Assembly (NCBI GenBank): GCA_030686995.1
Contig: CM060680.1
Location: forward strand, 85,433,104-85,497,103
Length of the DNA stretch: 64,000 bases
Source: Artemisia argyi
Taxonomy: Eukaryota; Streptophyta; Magnoliopsida; Asterales; Asteraceae
Direction of reading: 5' to 3'
Position 1 is the first letter of the stretch. The number at the start of each line of letters is the position of its first letter. Position numbers and translations under genes: made by a program. The notes under the pieces were generated by a model. The model did not search any database, was not told where the DNA came from, and saw only the letters and a list, made by a program, of their open reading frames with translations. This document shows, one piece after another, positions 36,835-48,288 of this stretch.

Positions 36835-38042
36835 TATTTTTTTTTTTATGTTTTTGAGGTTTATTTAAATGAGACAATTTAAACAGGTTATGCTTATGAA
36901 ATAAGGAGTTCTAAATACTGGAAGTAAGTAAACAATAAGCTAAACAACAAAATTAAAGTAAACTTGAAACAAAATTATGAAAATTAAACAACTGAATTAT
37001 ATTAATTTGAAACTTAGTACAATACTTGAAAAGCAGGAAATTACAATAAACTAAAATTTAAAACAGAGAAAAACACTAAAAACTACTACTCCATACATGA
37101 GAAATGAAAGGGTATTTATAGCCGTGTGAAGAGGGAGCTTTGGTGAAGGTTCTAGTAGTCCATGTCATCAATTCGTGTGCTCTTGTGCTTCTTCTCAGTC
37201 CTTTATAGCCCTTGGATATCCCTTGGTGCCCAATCTAGTCATATCAACCCTTGGATCAATGATTACCCAATCATGAGGCACGCACTCTCACACGGATTGC
37301 CACTCTGGCACATACTGCACATGTCAGGCCCTTCTAGACGCGTGCAATTGTACTATAATGCCCTTAATCACTGTTAATTTGGAGGAATGACACGTGAATA
37401 GTGAACTAGGGTTCAAGTGCTGGGTAAATTGGGTAAAAGGGGGCGGGTATTTTAAATGATATTAATTGGGGGTGTTGACCGGGTTTGGGTTATTGGTTTG
37501 ACCGGGGTAGTGGGGTGGATCGGGTAATATGGAAAAGGTGTTGGGCTTGGTTTTATTTTAGAGCTTAGGATATTTTCATGGATTATTGTTGTGGATCCGG
37601 TTGCTTAGGATTGAATTTTAGAGGGACTAATTCTATAAATCTTCCAAAGTACTTTCCAAGGGCTTTTCTTGATTATTTCATAATCATGGAGGACCTCTAT
37701 ATCACTCCAAGGGACTAGTTTTGTCAATTTGTGAAAGTACAAGGACTGAAGTAGTCAAATTCCTCAAATTTTGATCAGGGACTAATCTTGGAACTCTATG
37801 AATCTCTGAGGACTTCTTTTGACTTTACGGGCTCTCTTTGATCATTACGCTTCCCCGGCTCCGGCTTTTGACCCTTTTCCATTCACGTGCTCGTTTTTGT
37901 TGGTTTTGGCTTTGTTTTTGTCCATTTTTCACATATCCGTACCTGCACATACACAAATACAAAAACACACATTCTCTTGGCATATTTGGTATTTTTGGTC
38001 TGATTTAAGGGCAAAAAAGGATGTGTGAATAAGCACACATCA
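34249..38042 (-). mobile_element. Solo Athila-type LTR inserted in a primer-binding site
   Basis: 3794 bp, TGACTGAATC...ACACATCA on the plus strand, flanked by GGCGC at 34244-34248 and 38043-38047. It carries the family's palindromic start (minus-strand TGATGTGTG..CACACATC) and inverse copies of the 'AAAACTAGTCCCT' repeats of the element 2 LTR. No primer-binding site or polypurine tract of its own lies inside the duplication. A single LTR with a perfect target duplication is what recombination between the two LTRs of one element leaves. Small frames inside are not considered genes. Confidence 0.9.
36752..36830. repeat. (TA)39 microsatellite
   Basis: About 39 uninterrupted TA units inside the solo LTR, followed by a T-rich run. 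Likely to be length-variable. Confidence 0.95.
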
Positions 38043-38055
38043 GGCGCCAAAAAAT

Positions 38056-39496
38056 TGATGCGTGTTTTTGCAACCTTGTAAAAGGTTTTACTTCTCAAGG
38101 GATCTTGAGAAGCTTGCAATTCCCACCAGGCAGTGTACCTGACCGATGTAGTATAGTGAGTGGCAAGTACCGAGGGATTGATCGTTCTCTCAAGGAATAG
38201 TGTTTGTTAGGATTGAAACTAATCTAACTAGGTCTAAAGGTGAGAGATGATTCTTTTTGTATTTTTATATTTTAAGGAAAACAAGTAAATATCTCGGGTA
38301 TTGGAAGAGTGGGCGGAATTAGTTGCTAGCCAACTAACCAAAATAACTACTTAAACAATAAAAATAAAATAACAAGAAAATAAATTGGTAGGAACTTCTA
38401 TATGGAGAAAAGCGTATTTACTTAGATTTCATTACTCCCTAGTTATCTTTTATTGATTGGTTGATTTGTCACAATTGCATTGATGAAGGGTTGCATTCCT
38501 TAATACCATTCGTGGGGCCATGTACGATCTTCCTCAACTCTATAAGCTTCTATCTCTTCCTATGACGACACATTTAGTATCCTATCATGGCCTCATTAAT
38601 AGTTAATTATGTTTTTAATACAACCAATAAAACCGTAGTACACATCCGATTACGTTTCTTAAGACGTTCAAGCAAGTTACCGTATAGGAGATTAGCTAGT
38701 GTTCTTAAGCCGAACGCTAAAATCAATCACCCACAACAATCAATGACAAACCAACAATCAATAATCAATAACTAGGTTTCATTAGATTTAAGTAAACACA
38801 AATAACCTAAGCTAGCATGTTAATAGAAAGAAAAGCATACAAGATAATCAAACAACACATAGACATATTGAATGATTAATAGATAACTTATCTTCAATTA
38901 AACATGGATTAAAGAAGGGGTTTGAAACCCTTACAAAGGCTGTAAAATCGTCTAGGGTTTGTAGCACAAAAGTTCCTCCCTTAATGAATGAAAAATCCAA
39001 AAATATATATAGAAAATACAAGCTGACGGCGTCACCTTTTGGGTCGTGACGCCGTCAAGTCGCCGCCGTACAACTTCTCGGATTGCCTAGATCTACTCTT
39101 GACGCCGTCTGGTTCAAAAGTGTTCTGGCGCGTCTCTCTTTAAGGTAACACGTGACGACGGCCTTGGCGTTTTATAACGTGATGTCGTCATGTGTAATAT
39201 TCCAATTTTCTTTCTGACGCGTCAAGTGTAAAGCAATTATCCACCTCTTGATCTTCATGTGATGGCGCCACTTTGTGACACTTGATGCCATCAGGTACTG
39301 TTCCAGCTTGGATTCTTGACTTTGTCGTTTTCTTTTACTTTATGCTCCAAAAACGTCCAAAATGCTCCATTTCCCAGAATTCTTCTCCAAAGTACCTAAA
39401 TTGACAAAAGAAACAATTTGAGGTAATATTTGATAATAAAAACACAATTTAGGGCTTAAATGACCCCCTAAAAGCGTAACAAATTTCTCCTTATCA
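38056..39496 (-). repeat. 5' LTR of element X
   Basis: 1441 bp, minus-strand TGATAAGGAG... to ...ACGCATCA, followed on the minus strand by TTTTTTGGCGCC. It is diverged from 31863-33283 but collinear. TGACG/CGTCA words cluster at 39020-39300. Confidence 0.85.
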
Positions 39497-39667
39497 ACCG
39501 TCACCACCAACACCATCCTAAGGTACCATCAGCGAGGCTCCCTTACTGTCTCGGAAGAGGGTATTGTTTACCTCGCCACCAAATGCTTTTAGCTAATTAA
39601 TGTAGTAATATCTGTACTGCTATCTTAGATGTTTTGTATCTTATATACATAATTAGTAATAATTTTT
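39497..39667 (+). other. Short coding-like stretch, unrecognised
   Basis: One plus-strand frame reads TILRYHQRGSLTVSEEGIVY and ends at a stop near 39590. It is GC-richer than its surroundings and has a protein-like composition, so it could be the last exon of a displaced host gene or leftover element coding sequence. Neither a family nor a splice partner was found. Confidence 0.25.
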
Positions 39668-39859
39668 TGTAACGCCTCTTTTTTTATGGTAATAATTACG
39701 GGTATATTATATAGTTTAAAAGTTTTTTTTATAATGTAGTTCATGAGTTATCTTAACTAGAAGGACCTTGAATGAAAATAACTTAACGAAAAATGACCTG
39801 GCACGTAATAAAATGATTAACGAAGACTCACTTTGCCAAGTAATGAAATTTAGTGGAAA
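39668..39859 (+). mobile_element. Possible start of an older chromovirus LTR
   Basis: Begins TGTAACGCCTC, like the TGTAA starts of the chromovirus LTRs here, and is cut by element 5 at 39860. The sequence right of element 5 (from 51225) would be its continuation. The far end was not identified. Confidence 0.35.
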
Positions 39860-39945
39860 TGTAATACCTCATAATTTCTCATGACATTTATTAATGCTAA
39901 TCACCAATCAATTTTAATCAAATGATAACAAAGCCATTTTTGCGG

Positions 39946-39988
<43 letters not shown>

Positions 39989-42900
39989 GAACATGTCACC
40001 CCGTATCACCTTTAGTCACCGTTTGAATGTCACCCCATATCACCTTTAGTCACCGTTTGAATGTCACCCGTATCACCTTTAGTCACCGTTTGAATGTCAC
40101 CCCGTAACACCTTTAGTCACCCTTGAATGTCACCCAGCGAGATTAACTAGAATAGCTCCCACTTGCGACGCGACCCTAAAAACTAACACCGTGGTATAGA
40201 TATATAAATTATAATTTATACTATACGATATATATGTATATATGTATAAGTATCACCGTCAATTCTCCGTATTTATAAATGGGCCGACACCGACACAACA
40301 TCACTAATACACTAGCCCACTTATGCATTTCTTTTCTTTCTTTGTTTTGGGCTTCGATCCACCCCACAAGCCCACCAAGACTTTTCCTTTTCCTTTTGTT
40401 TTGGGCCGCTTCCATCACCAAGCCCACACCACATTTTTCCAAATCTAAACACCAACTAATAACTTATCACATTTTCTAAACACAATTCACCATCCCATTT
40501 CTCTTGTCCCTCACACGACTCGAACTCGGAACCAAACCACTGACCAAGTTCGAATTCCATTTTCTTTTGTTCCTTGCTCGACACCACAGTAAACATAACC
40601 TTTGCAAAACATATTTTCTTTCACTCTTTTCTTTTTTCTTTTATTCAAACCCGACACCAAAGCAACCCAGCACCCTCACACTCTCGTTTCTTCCTTTCTT
40701 TCTTTGTTCAACACTCGACACTAAACAAACCAAAACAACTCCAACTCATACAATCACTTGTCACTTCCAATCCCCCTCTTTGCTACCCAACCTCTCGACA
40801 CAATGCACACCCTCACCTTCTATTTTCTTCTTTTGTGAGCCAAGTTCACCAAGTCACCCTACCCTCTAAACCTAAAGCATTAAACTAATCCTATACTACA
40901 TACTCTCCTTTTTCCAAAACCTTATTACCCAAAGGTTTATGTGTCTCAATTACACTAACATGGAATATATTTCCCTTTCTTTTCCTTAAACTACTTGGGT
41001 TAGTACAAACTCTAGGATCACATGTGTTCCTCCTAACCCTTGTCCCACGTTTAAACAAATCTAAAGTATCATCATGCCTTCCACATTTCCTTTCATCTCG
41101 ACATGACCACACCAAAAGCCTTTGACCAAGTTGTTTTCATTCGAATGACCTATAAAGAGCTTGTGCGACAAATTATATACGACATTCACAAGTTTTCACG
41201 AAGCTTTCCCTATAAATACCTCCACTATTCATCCACTCTCACCAAACTATCAAAAATCAAAAACACTCAAACCACAAACACCTCTTCTTTCCTTTCTTGG
41301 AACTAACCTAACACAAGATATACGACATTCACAAGTTTACTCGACCTCATTTCCTTTCTTTCATTATTTATTTTCATTTTTGCATGCATACACTTCATAT
41401 CATATCAACTAAACTCATAAAAACTACAATATATCACCTCTCACATGACACACTAAAAAAGGGCTCGTATTTCCTAAATCTTACATACGACACATGTATA
41501 TTTTTCGACAACCTATTTCTTGGAACTAACCTAACACAAGATATCGAAACATGCAAGTTTTCTAATGTCAAACACTAGCCTAAGTCGACCTAAACCTAAG
41601 CATGTTCGAACACCCCTAAAACATTTTTTTTTCAAAAACCTTGATTTGGGCTTAACCGGCTAACGAGCCCATAACATTTTCTAAAATATTTTCGGGAGAA
41701 ACTAAATAAATTTTGAAAATAAAAACTAATTTTTTAAAGTTTTTATAAGATAAAAATGACAATATTTATAAAAATAAAAGTTAACTTTTCAAAAACTTAA
41801 CGTTGGACTAAATTTGCAAATTATTTCGTTAAGGGGTAAAAAGTGTAAAAATTGTAAAACTTATGGATCGAACCTGAAACTAATATTTTTAATAAAAGTT
41901 AAAGGGTTGAAACTGTAATTAGATGAAACTTGTGGTATAAAGTGTAAAAATATTATTTTGACTAAAAAGGTAATTATTTTTAATAAAAGGGTATAAAGTG
42001 TAACTTTTATAAAGTAACGGGTAAAATGTGACATTAATACTTCTACTTTAAATATATACTTCTATAACATATATTTTACATATATTATAAATACATAATA
42101 TAACTTTAACTAAAATAACTTTACTACAACTAAAAATATTTAAAATAAATATTTTTATCAACGTTATAACAACAATGAACAATTAACCGTTTAATGATAA
42201 CGTTTTCAAAACAAAAGTATAAATAAGTATACTAAGTTATTTTTAACTTCAAATAGTTTAAAACACATAAAGTCGATATCACCGTACTCGAGGAATATCA
42301 CATGTCATTCACACATCGAATCTGAATCACCGATAATAATATATATCACATTAATTTAGGTCGCAAGTCGGAGGTTATTCATTGCTATTCGTAGCAATTC
42401 ACCATTACCTGTTGAGCACTATTTGAGTTTTACACGCACCCACCGTAATTGACACCCCACAGGTGAGTTCATAGTCCCACCTTTAAAATTGTTTTCAAAA
42501 CCCTGTGGGGAGATACATGCGATAAACCGAACACAAGTATTTTTAGTATGCGAATGCCCACCTGATATTGCCTAAGTTAGCACCCGTACAACAAGTCCCT
42601 CATATCACGAACCTTAATCACTTGCGAGTGAGCGCGAGTTTAGCTAATAGATCTATTGGAGAAGGTAACCCATCTCTGCAAAGTGATCATTTGGCAGGGG
42701 ATGTGCTATATTTGAGTTTTCTAGGAAGTTTGTACCTTTCTATCACCGAGGGCCCCTTTCTCATCTACATCCCTCGTGGTGTAGGTGATTATATCATTAT
42801 TTGATATCACGCACGTTAAGGCTTGAGATTCGTGAGGCTTAGGAGCAACATGACACCGGATTTAATTGAGATGAGACTATCTCGATCTATTGTTTTTAAA

Positions 42901-43261
42901 ATATTTGACTTGTGTTCAAACTATTACAAATTTAAAGTACCATGGATTCACTCAACTTTTGTGTTGACGTTTTTAGCATGTTTATCTCAGGAAATTAGCA
43001 GCATGATGGAACGGAGCTGGCAAAAGGGCACTCAGGACCTCCCTTTTTATTTAAAATAATCATATCATTCTTTTCAAACTCGTCACCCTTTTGTGAAACA
43101 TCCTACTCTTGGAAATGTTTTGTAACTCTGAATATTTTGAGTTTTCATTGAATGATAACAAACTTATCTTTTGAATTGTTTTCTATAAGTATGACTGTGT
43201 TCTAAAATGTAATTACCCAGAATTAGACTTCCGCTGCTTTCCAAATTTTCGGGATGTTACA
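39860..43261 (+). repeat. 5' LTR of element 5
   Basis: 3402 bp. It contains a 37-base T run at 39949-39985, a 34-bp tandem repeat, a C/T-rich block with long but unconvincing frames (40270-40890), and the end GGGATGTTACA before the primer-binding site. Confidence 0.9.
39993..40137. repeat. 34-bp tandem repeat in LTR
   Basis: About four copies of a unit containing ATGTCACCCCGTATCACC and TTTAGTCACCGTTTGA. The same array recurs in the other LTR at about 48399-48542, so it predates the insertion of this copy. Confidence 0.9.
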
Positions 43262-43281
43262 GATTGGCTTCAGAGCCATGG
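43262..43281 (+). promoter_or_regulatory. Primer-binding site of element 5
   Basis: GATTGGCTTCAGAGCCATGG directly follows the 5' LTR. It is a degenerate form of the tRNA-iMet site TGGTATCAGAGCC. Confidence 0.75.
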
Positions 43282-43502
43282 TTATAAAGAACCAAATGAT
43301 TTTCTAAACATTGGACTATAACCACACCTGATTTCCAAAACAAAATATTTTACGCCGTACTACTTAGTGCCCTCCGTGCCAGTGCTTGTCGACATCATGC
43401 TTTAAGGTTTGATTTTTAGCACCCACCACACTAAGTTTAATTTAGCACCATAATTTTTGAGCATGTAGCATTATTTAGACTAAATGACTTATATTGTTAT
43501 GA

Positions 43503-45401
43503 TTGGGATATTACAGTACCATGTCACCCCCTATTATCATACTATCTGACAGTGATGGCGCCCTACTCGCATCATCCTCCATCCCCACTATTGACTTATC
43601 TGACCTTGACACCCATGACACCCTACCTGCTTCACCCGTTATTCCATCTGTTGTTCCATCTAGAGTTGCTTCCGGAGAGACAGAGCCTTTTGAGGAGGGT
43701 GAAGTCGCTTCGACACCAGTTATTTCACCCACCATACCACTTTCCTCTTCTCTTGCGTATGGTCCTTTGACTATTGACCAGTACTATGAGTCTTAGCAGT
43801 TCCTAGCTGCTGATGATCGTCCTTCACCACCCCCACCCCAAGCTGTGACCCCCACTCACTACTCTTTTGGGTCATAAGGAGATGATGAGTTATCCGACTC
43901 AGCTTCATCCATCCCACCACCACCACCGCCTGCACCGGTCCGCCGGTGCAAGCGAGTGAGAGTTCTTGAGCCCTTTGAGCCTGAGCCTTTTGGAAAGAAG
44001 CTCAAGTACCACCCTAATGGAATCACCCACCGTATCATTGCTCGGAAACGAGTACGTGCCCCACCAGCTGTAGTAGCACCACCCCAAGCACCCCTACCTT
44101 CACCACCCTCATTACCCTCACCACTACCTTCACCATCATCTGCTTTACCACCACCTCACTCGTACATGTTACCGACCTATACCGCACCTCCACCAGACAT
44201 CCCGCCATCGTACACCATACCACCACCTACAGTTTTCTACACCAAGACTACCACCATTCTGATACCATCCCTCATTTCGTCTCCTATTTCTTCACCCCCC
44301 TCGTACCCTTAGTGATTAGTCTCACTCTCATGGGAGAGCAAGACACCCGACCTTTCACTATCCGACCCTGAGACTACCACTCATCCTAGAGCTCATAGGA
44401 GGGTTGATGCGCGTAGATGGTCTTTCTTGTTGGAGTATATTCGTCATTGGAGGTTCGAGGAAGGAGCCCCGAGAGCTTCGGAGCTTGGAGAGAGTTCCTC
44501 AGTTGTACTCCCAATCACAGGAGAGCCGATGCACCACACCATCCCATTGTTGGCAGCCAGGATGGTCAGGCACGAGGACCGTATAGATGAGATTGTGAGT
44601 GTTATCAGGGAGATATCTCTCGAGAGGGCTGAGAATATCGAGGAGGATGTCCAAAAGCTCGTGGTGCACAGAGTAGCCTTAGAGGAGGTGTTTGAGTTGA
44701 TGAACACTCAAATAGAGGAGGCCAGAGGCATCATTGTGGAGTTTGGTCATAGACTTGATGTTCAGAGACATGAGACACAGGAGCTCAGAGAGATTGCGGT
44801 GATGACTCAGCAGATGATAGAGCACCAGACTCAGGAGTTAGCATCAGCCAGTGCTACTATTCATACACTCAGAGTTTTGCTCGAGGAGGTTCAGACTAGA
44901 GAGAGGGCCAGAGATCAGGAGATGCTTGCATTGACCAGGATAGTTCGAGACATGCAGCGTAGATCAGGAGATACATCTGAAGCCGATCAAAGTTTCGTAT
45001 TTACTTCTTGTACACCCCTACTTAATATTCCCCCAGCCAAATTAAACACCATATACGAAATAAAACTAGCCGATGGAAAGCTAGTAAACACTAACACCAT
45101 AATCCGGGGTTGTACCGTACACCTACTAAACAAACCCTTTGTCATAGACCTCATGCCAATTAGACTTGGTAGTTTCGACGTCGTCGTAGGAATGGATTGG
45201 CTATCCAAGAACCGTGCTAAAATCATTTGTGACGAGAAGGTCGTTCACATTCCTCTCAAGGATGAAACCCTAATTGTTCGTGGTGAGCGAAGTAAAACAC
45301 GTCTAAGCATCGTTTCTTGCGTCAAAGTCGTGAAGTACATCGAGCGAGGATGTCAAGCCTTTTTGGCTCAAGTCACGGAGAAGAAGTCGAAGGAGAAGTG
45401 A
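43503..45401 (+). pseudogene. Extra ORF fused to protease remnant in element 5
   Basis: The extra ORF starts MSPPIIILSDSD (Met near 43521) and has ETEPFEEGEVASTP, then Pro-rich stretches. Stops fall near 43795 and 43877 and at 44310, with frame changes. From 44427 a long helical, heptad-like region runs to about 44960 ([33 protein letters not shown]). At about 44985 it passes without a stop into protease sequence ([11 protein letters not shown]). The whole gag with its zinc knuckles is missing. The catalytic DSG seen in element 1 is not present; the join falls on it. The frame then follows the protease ([19 protein letters not shown]) to TGA at 45399-45401. Confidence 0.8.
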
Positions 45402-48277
45402 CTCGAGGATGTGCCAGTAGTCAAAGACTTCTCTGAAGTATTTCCCGAGGAATTGCCTGGCCTTCCGCCAGCACGTCAAGTGGAATTTCAGATTGACTTG
45501 GTGCCGGGAGCAGAACCAGTGACACGAGCACCTTATAGGTTAACACCGTCTGAAATGAAGGAGTTATCTGAGCAATTTCAGGAATTGTCAGATAAAGGAT
45601 TTATTCGCCCTAGTTCGTCACCATGGGGAGCACCGGCGTTGTTTGTAAAGAAGATGGATGGAACATTCCGGATGTGTATCGATTATCGTGAGTTGAACAA
45701 ACTTATTGTGAAGAATCGATATTCATTACCGAGGATTGACGACTTGTTTGATCAATTACAAGGATCGATTAACTACTCGAAGATTGATTTAAGGTCGGGC
45801 TATCATCAACTGAGAGTTAGGGAAGAAGATATCCCTAAGACGGCTTTCAGGACGAGATATGACACTACGAGTACCAAGTAATGCCATTCGGTCTAACAAA
45901 TGCACCACCTGTATTTATGGACTTAATGAACAGTGTGCAAACCCTATTTGGACAAGTTTGTGATTGTATTCATCGATGATATCCTTATTTATTCACGTAG
46001 TAAGGAGGAGCATGCTGAACACTTAAGGACTATACTGGAACTGCTCAAAGAACAGAAATTGTACGCCAAATTTTCTAAGTGTGATTTTTGGATAGAGAGA
46101 AGGTACAATTTCTTGGGCATGTGATTGACAATAAAGGTATCCATGTTGATCCCGCCAAGACCGAAGCTGTTAAAAATTAGACGTCCCCTACGAGTCCCAC
46201 GGAAATACGTCAATTTTTAGGTCTTGCCGGATACTACAGGAGATTTATTGAAGGTTTCTCAAGAATTACTAAACCTTTGACAGAATTAACCTAGAAGAAG
46301 AAGAAGTTTGACTGGGGAGAAGAACAAGAATCGGCATTTCAGTTCTTGAAGTAGAGGCTTTGTGAAGCCCCGATATTAGCATTACCCGAAGGAAGTGAGG
46401 ATTTTGTGGTATATTACGATGCATCAATCCAAGGGTTGGGTGCCGTATTGATGCAAAGGTTTAAGGTAATCGCTTACGCTTCTAGACAACTCAAACCTCA
46501 AAAGGAGAACTACACAACCCATGATCTAGAACTAGGAGCAGTAGTATTCGCTCTTAAGATATGGAGACATTACCTATATGGGAACAAGTGTATGGTCTTC
46601 ACCGATCACAAAAGTCTCCAGGACATTTTAGATCTAAAGGGGTTGAACATGAGGCAACGTCGTTTGTTAGAATTATTAAGTGATTATGATTGTGAAAGTC
46701 GTTATCATCCTGGAAAGGCAAACATTGTAGCGGATGCCTTAAGTCGAAAGGAACGAATTAGACCCCTTAGAGTCAAATCTTTGGGAATGACAATCAGGTC
46801 ACCACTTCCATCTCAAATCCTTGAAGCTCAAGCTGAAGGCCTTAAGGAAGAGAATAGACCGAGCGAAAAGATGTATGGCATGCCAGAGAGTAAGAATGGA
46901 TTCGTAAAGAAACCAGATGGAAGACTATATTTCAAGGACAGAAGTTGGATTCCACTATACAGAGGAATGCGAGACCTCATCATGCATGAATCCCATAAAT
47001 CTAAATATTCCATTCATCCCAGTTCAGACAAGATGTATCATGACCTTAAGAAATTGTATTGGTGGTCAAACATGAAGGCCGACATTGCAGATTATGTCGG
47101 TAAATGTTTGACCTGCTCAAGAGTAAAGGCTGAACGTCAAAGGCCATCTGGTCTATTGATTTAACCAGAGCTACCAATGTGGAAATGGGAGAGGATTACA
47201 ATGGACTTCATTACAAAATTACCCAAGACATAGGGTGGATTTGACACTCTATGGGTCATTGTCAATCGTCTCATGAAATCAGTACATTTCTTGCCAGTCA
47301 AAGAGACCGATGATATGAGCACTCTTGCTCGTTTATACCTGAAGGAGATAGTTTCACGGTATGAAGTGCCGATCTCTATTATCTCAGACCGAGACAGCCG
47401 TTTCACATCTAACGTTTGGAAATCTTTATAGAAAGCCTTGGGAACTAAGTTAGATATGAGTACCGCTTACCATCCATAGACTGATGGTCAAAGTGAGAGA
47501 ACTATCCAAACCCTAGAGGACATGCTTCGAGCATGCGTGATCGATTTTGGAAAAGGTTGGGATAAACACCTGCCGTTAGCAGAATTCTACTACAATAACA
47601 GTTACCACGCAAGTATCAAGGCCGCACCGTTCGAGGCCCTTTATGGACGAAAATGTCGATCACCAGTTTGTTGGGCTGAGATTGGAGATGTCCAGATCTC
47701 AGGACCCGAGCTGATTCATGAAACCACTGAGAAAATAGTAAAAATTAGGCAGCGATTGCAAGCCGCCAGAGACCGGCAAAAGAGTTATGCCGATGTGAGA
47801 AGGAAACCAATAGAGTTTCAAGTTGGAGATATAGTTATGCTAAAGGTATCACCTTGGAAAGGAATGATTAGGTTTGGAAAACGTGGAAAGTTAAATCCAA
47901 GATGCGTTGGACCATTAAAGATCATTGAAAGGATCTTTCCAGTGGCGTAAAAACTTGAACTCCCTGAGGAGCTCAGTATTCCATGAGTCAAATTTGAAGA
48001 AGTGCTTATCAGATGAAACTCTCGTTATTCCGTTGAAAAAATTCAAATCAACGATAAGTTGAACTTTATTAAGGAACCCGTCGAGATTATGGATAGAGAA
48101 GGCAAACAACTTAAGCAAAGCCGTATTCCCATTGTCAAGGTTAGATGGAACTCTAGTGGAGGACCTGAGTTCACCTCGGAGCGCGAGAACCAAATTAGTG
48201 CCAAATATCCACACCTATCTGATAAACCAATCCCAAACACCAATTCAACCCTGGATTCCAGGACGAATCCAATATAA
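45402..48277 (+). pseudogene. Decayed chromovirus pol of element 5
   Basis: Collinear with pol of element 1. Reverse transcriptase has [10 protein letters not shown] near 45680 and [10 protein letters not shown] near 45965, with a frame change near 45870. RNase H starts YYDAS near 46413, where the normal Cys before Asp is Tyr. Integrase keeps its HHCC finger near 46980-47125 and a damaged D-D-E core at 47200-47520. The chromodomain-like end is EIMDREGKQL to TSERENQ, 48085-48190. Stops in the local frame include 46178, 46292, 46352, 47162, 47231, 47429 and 47477. The product cannot be made. Confidence 0.92.
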
Positions 48278-48288
48278 CGGGTGGGTAC
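48277..48288 (+). promoter_or_regulatory. Polypurine tract of element 5
   Basis: ACGGGTGGGTAC directly before the 3' LTR, sharing GTGGGTAC with element 1. Confidence 0.75.

Larger units (their letters stand above)
31863..39496 (-). mobile_element. Short LTR element X, retropepsin-like ORF only
   Basis: Minus-strand element with 5' LTR 39496-38056, a tRNA-Asp-type primer-binding site, about 965 bp of internal sequence with one gene, and 3' LTR 33283-31863. Without the inserted solo LTR (34249-38042) it would be only about 3.8 kb. It has no gag, reverse transcriptase or integrase, so it is non-autonomous. LTRs are clearly diverged, so it is old. Flanking bases (CGCGC and ACCGT) do not match, so the ends may derive from recombination. 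Confidence 0.75.

Noticed and set aside
31858..39501. A target duplication around element X
   Set aside because: The flanking bases CGCGC and ACCGT do not match, so simple insertion boundaries are not claimed.
40270..40890. Several overlapping long frames in the element 5 LTR, repeated at 48680-49295
   Set aside because: They come from a C/T-rich stretch in which stops are rare. They are not conserved between the two LTRs in start or end and have low-complexity composition.
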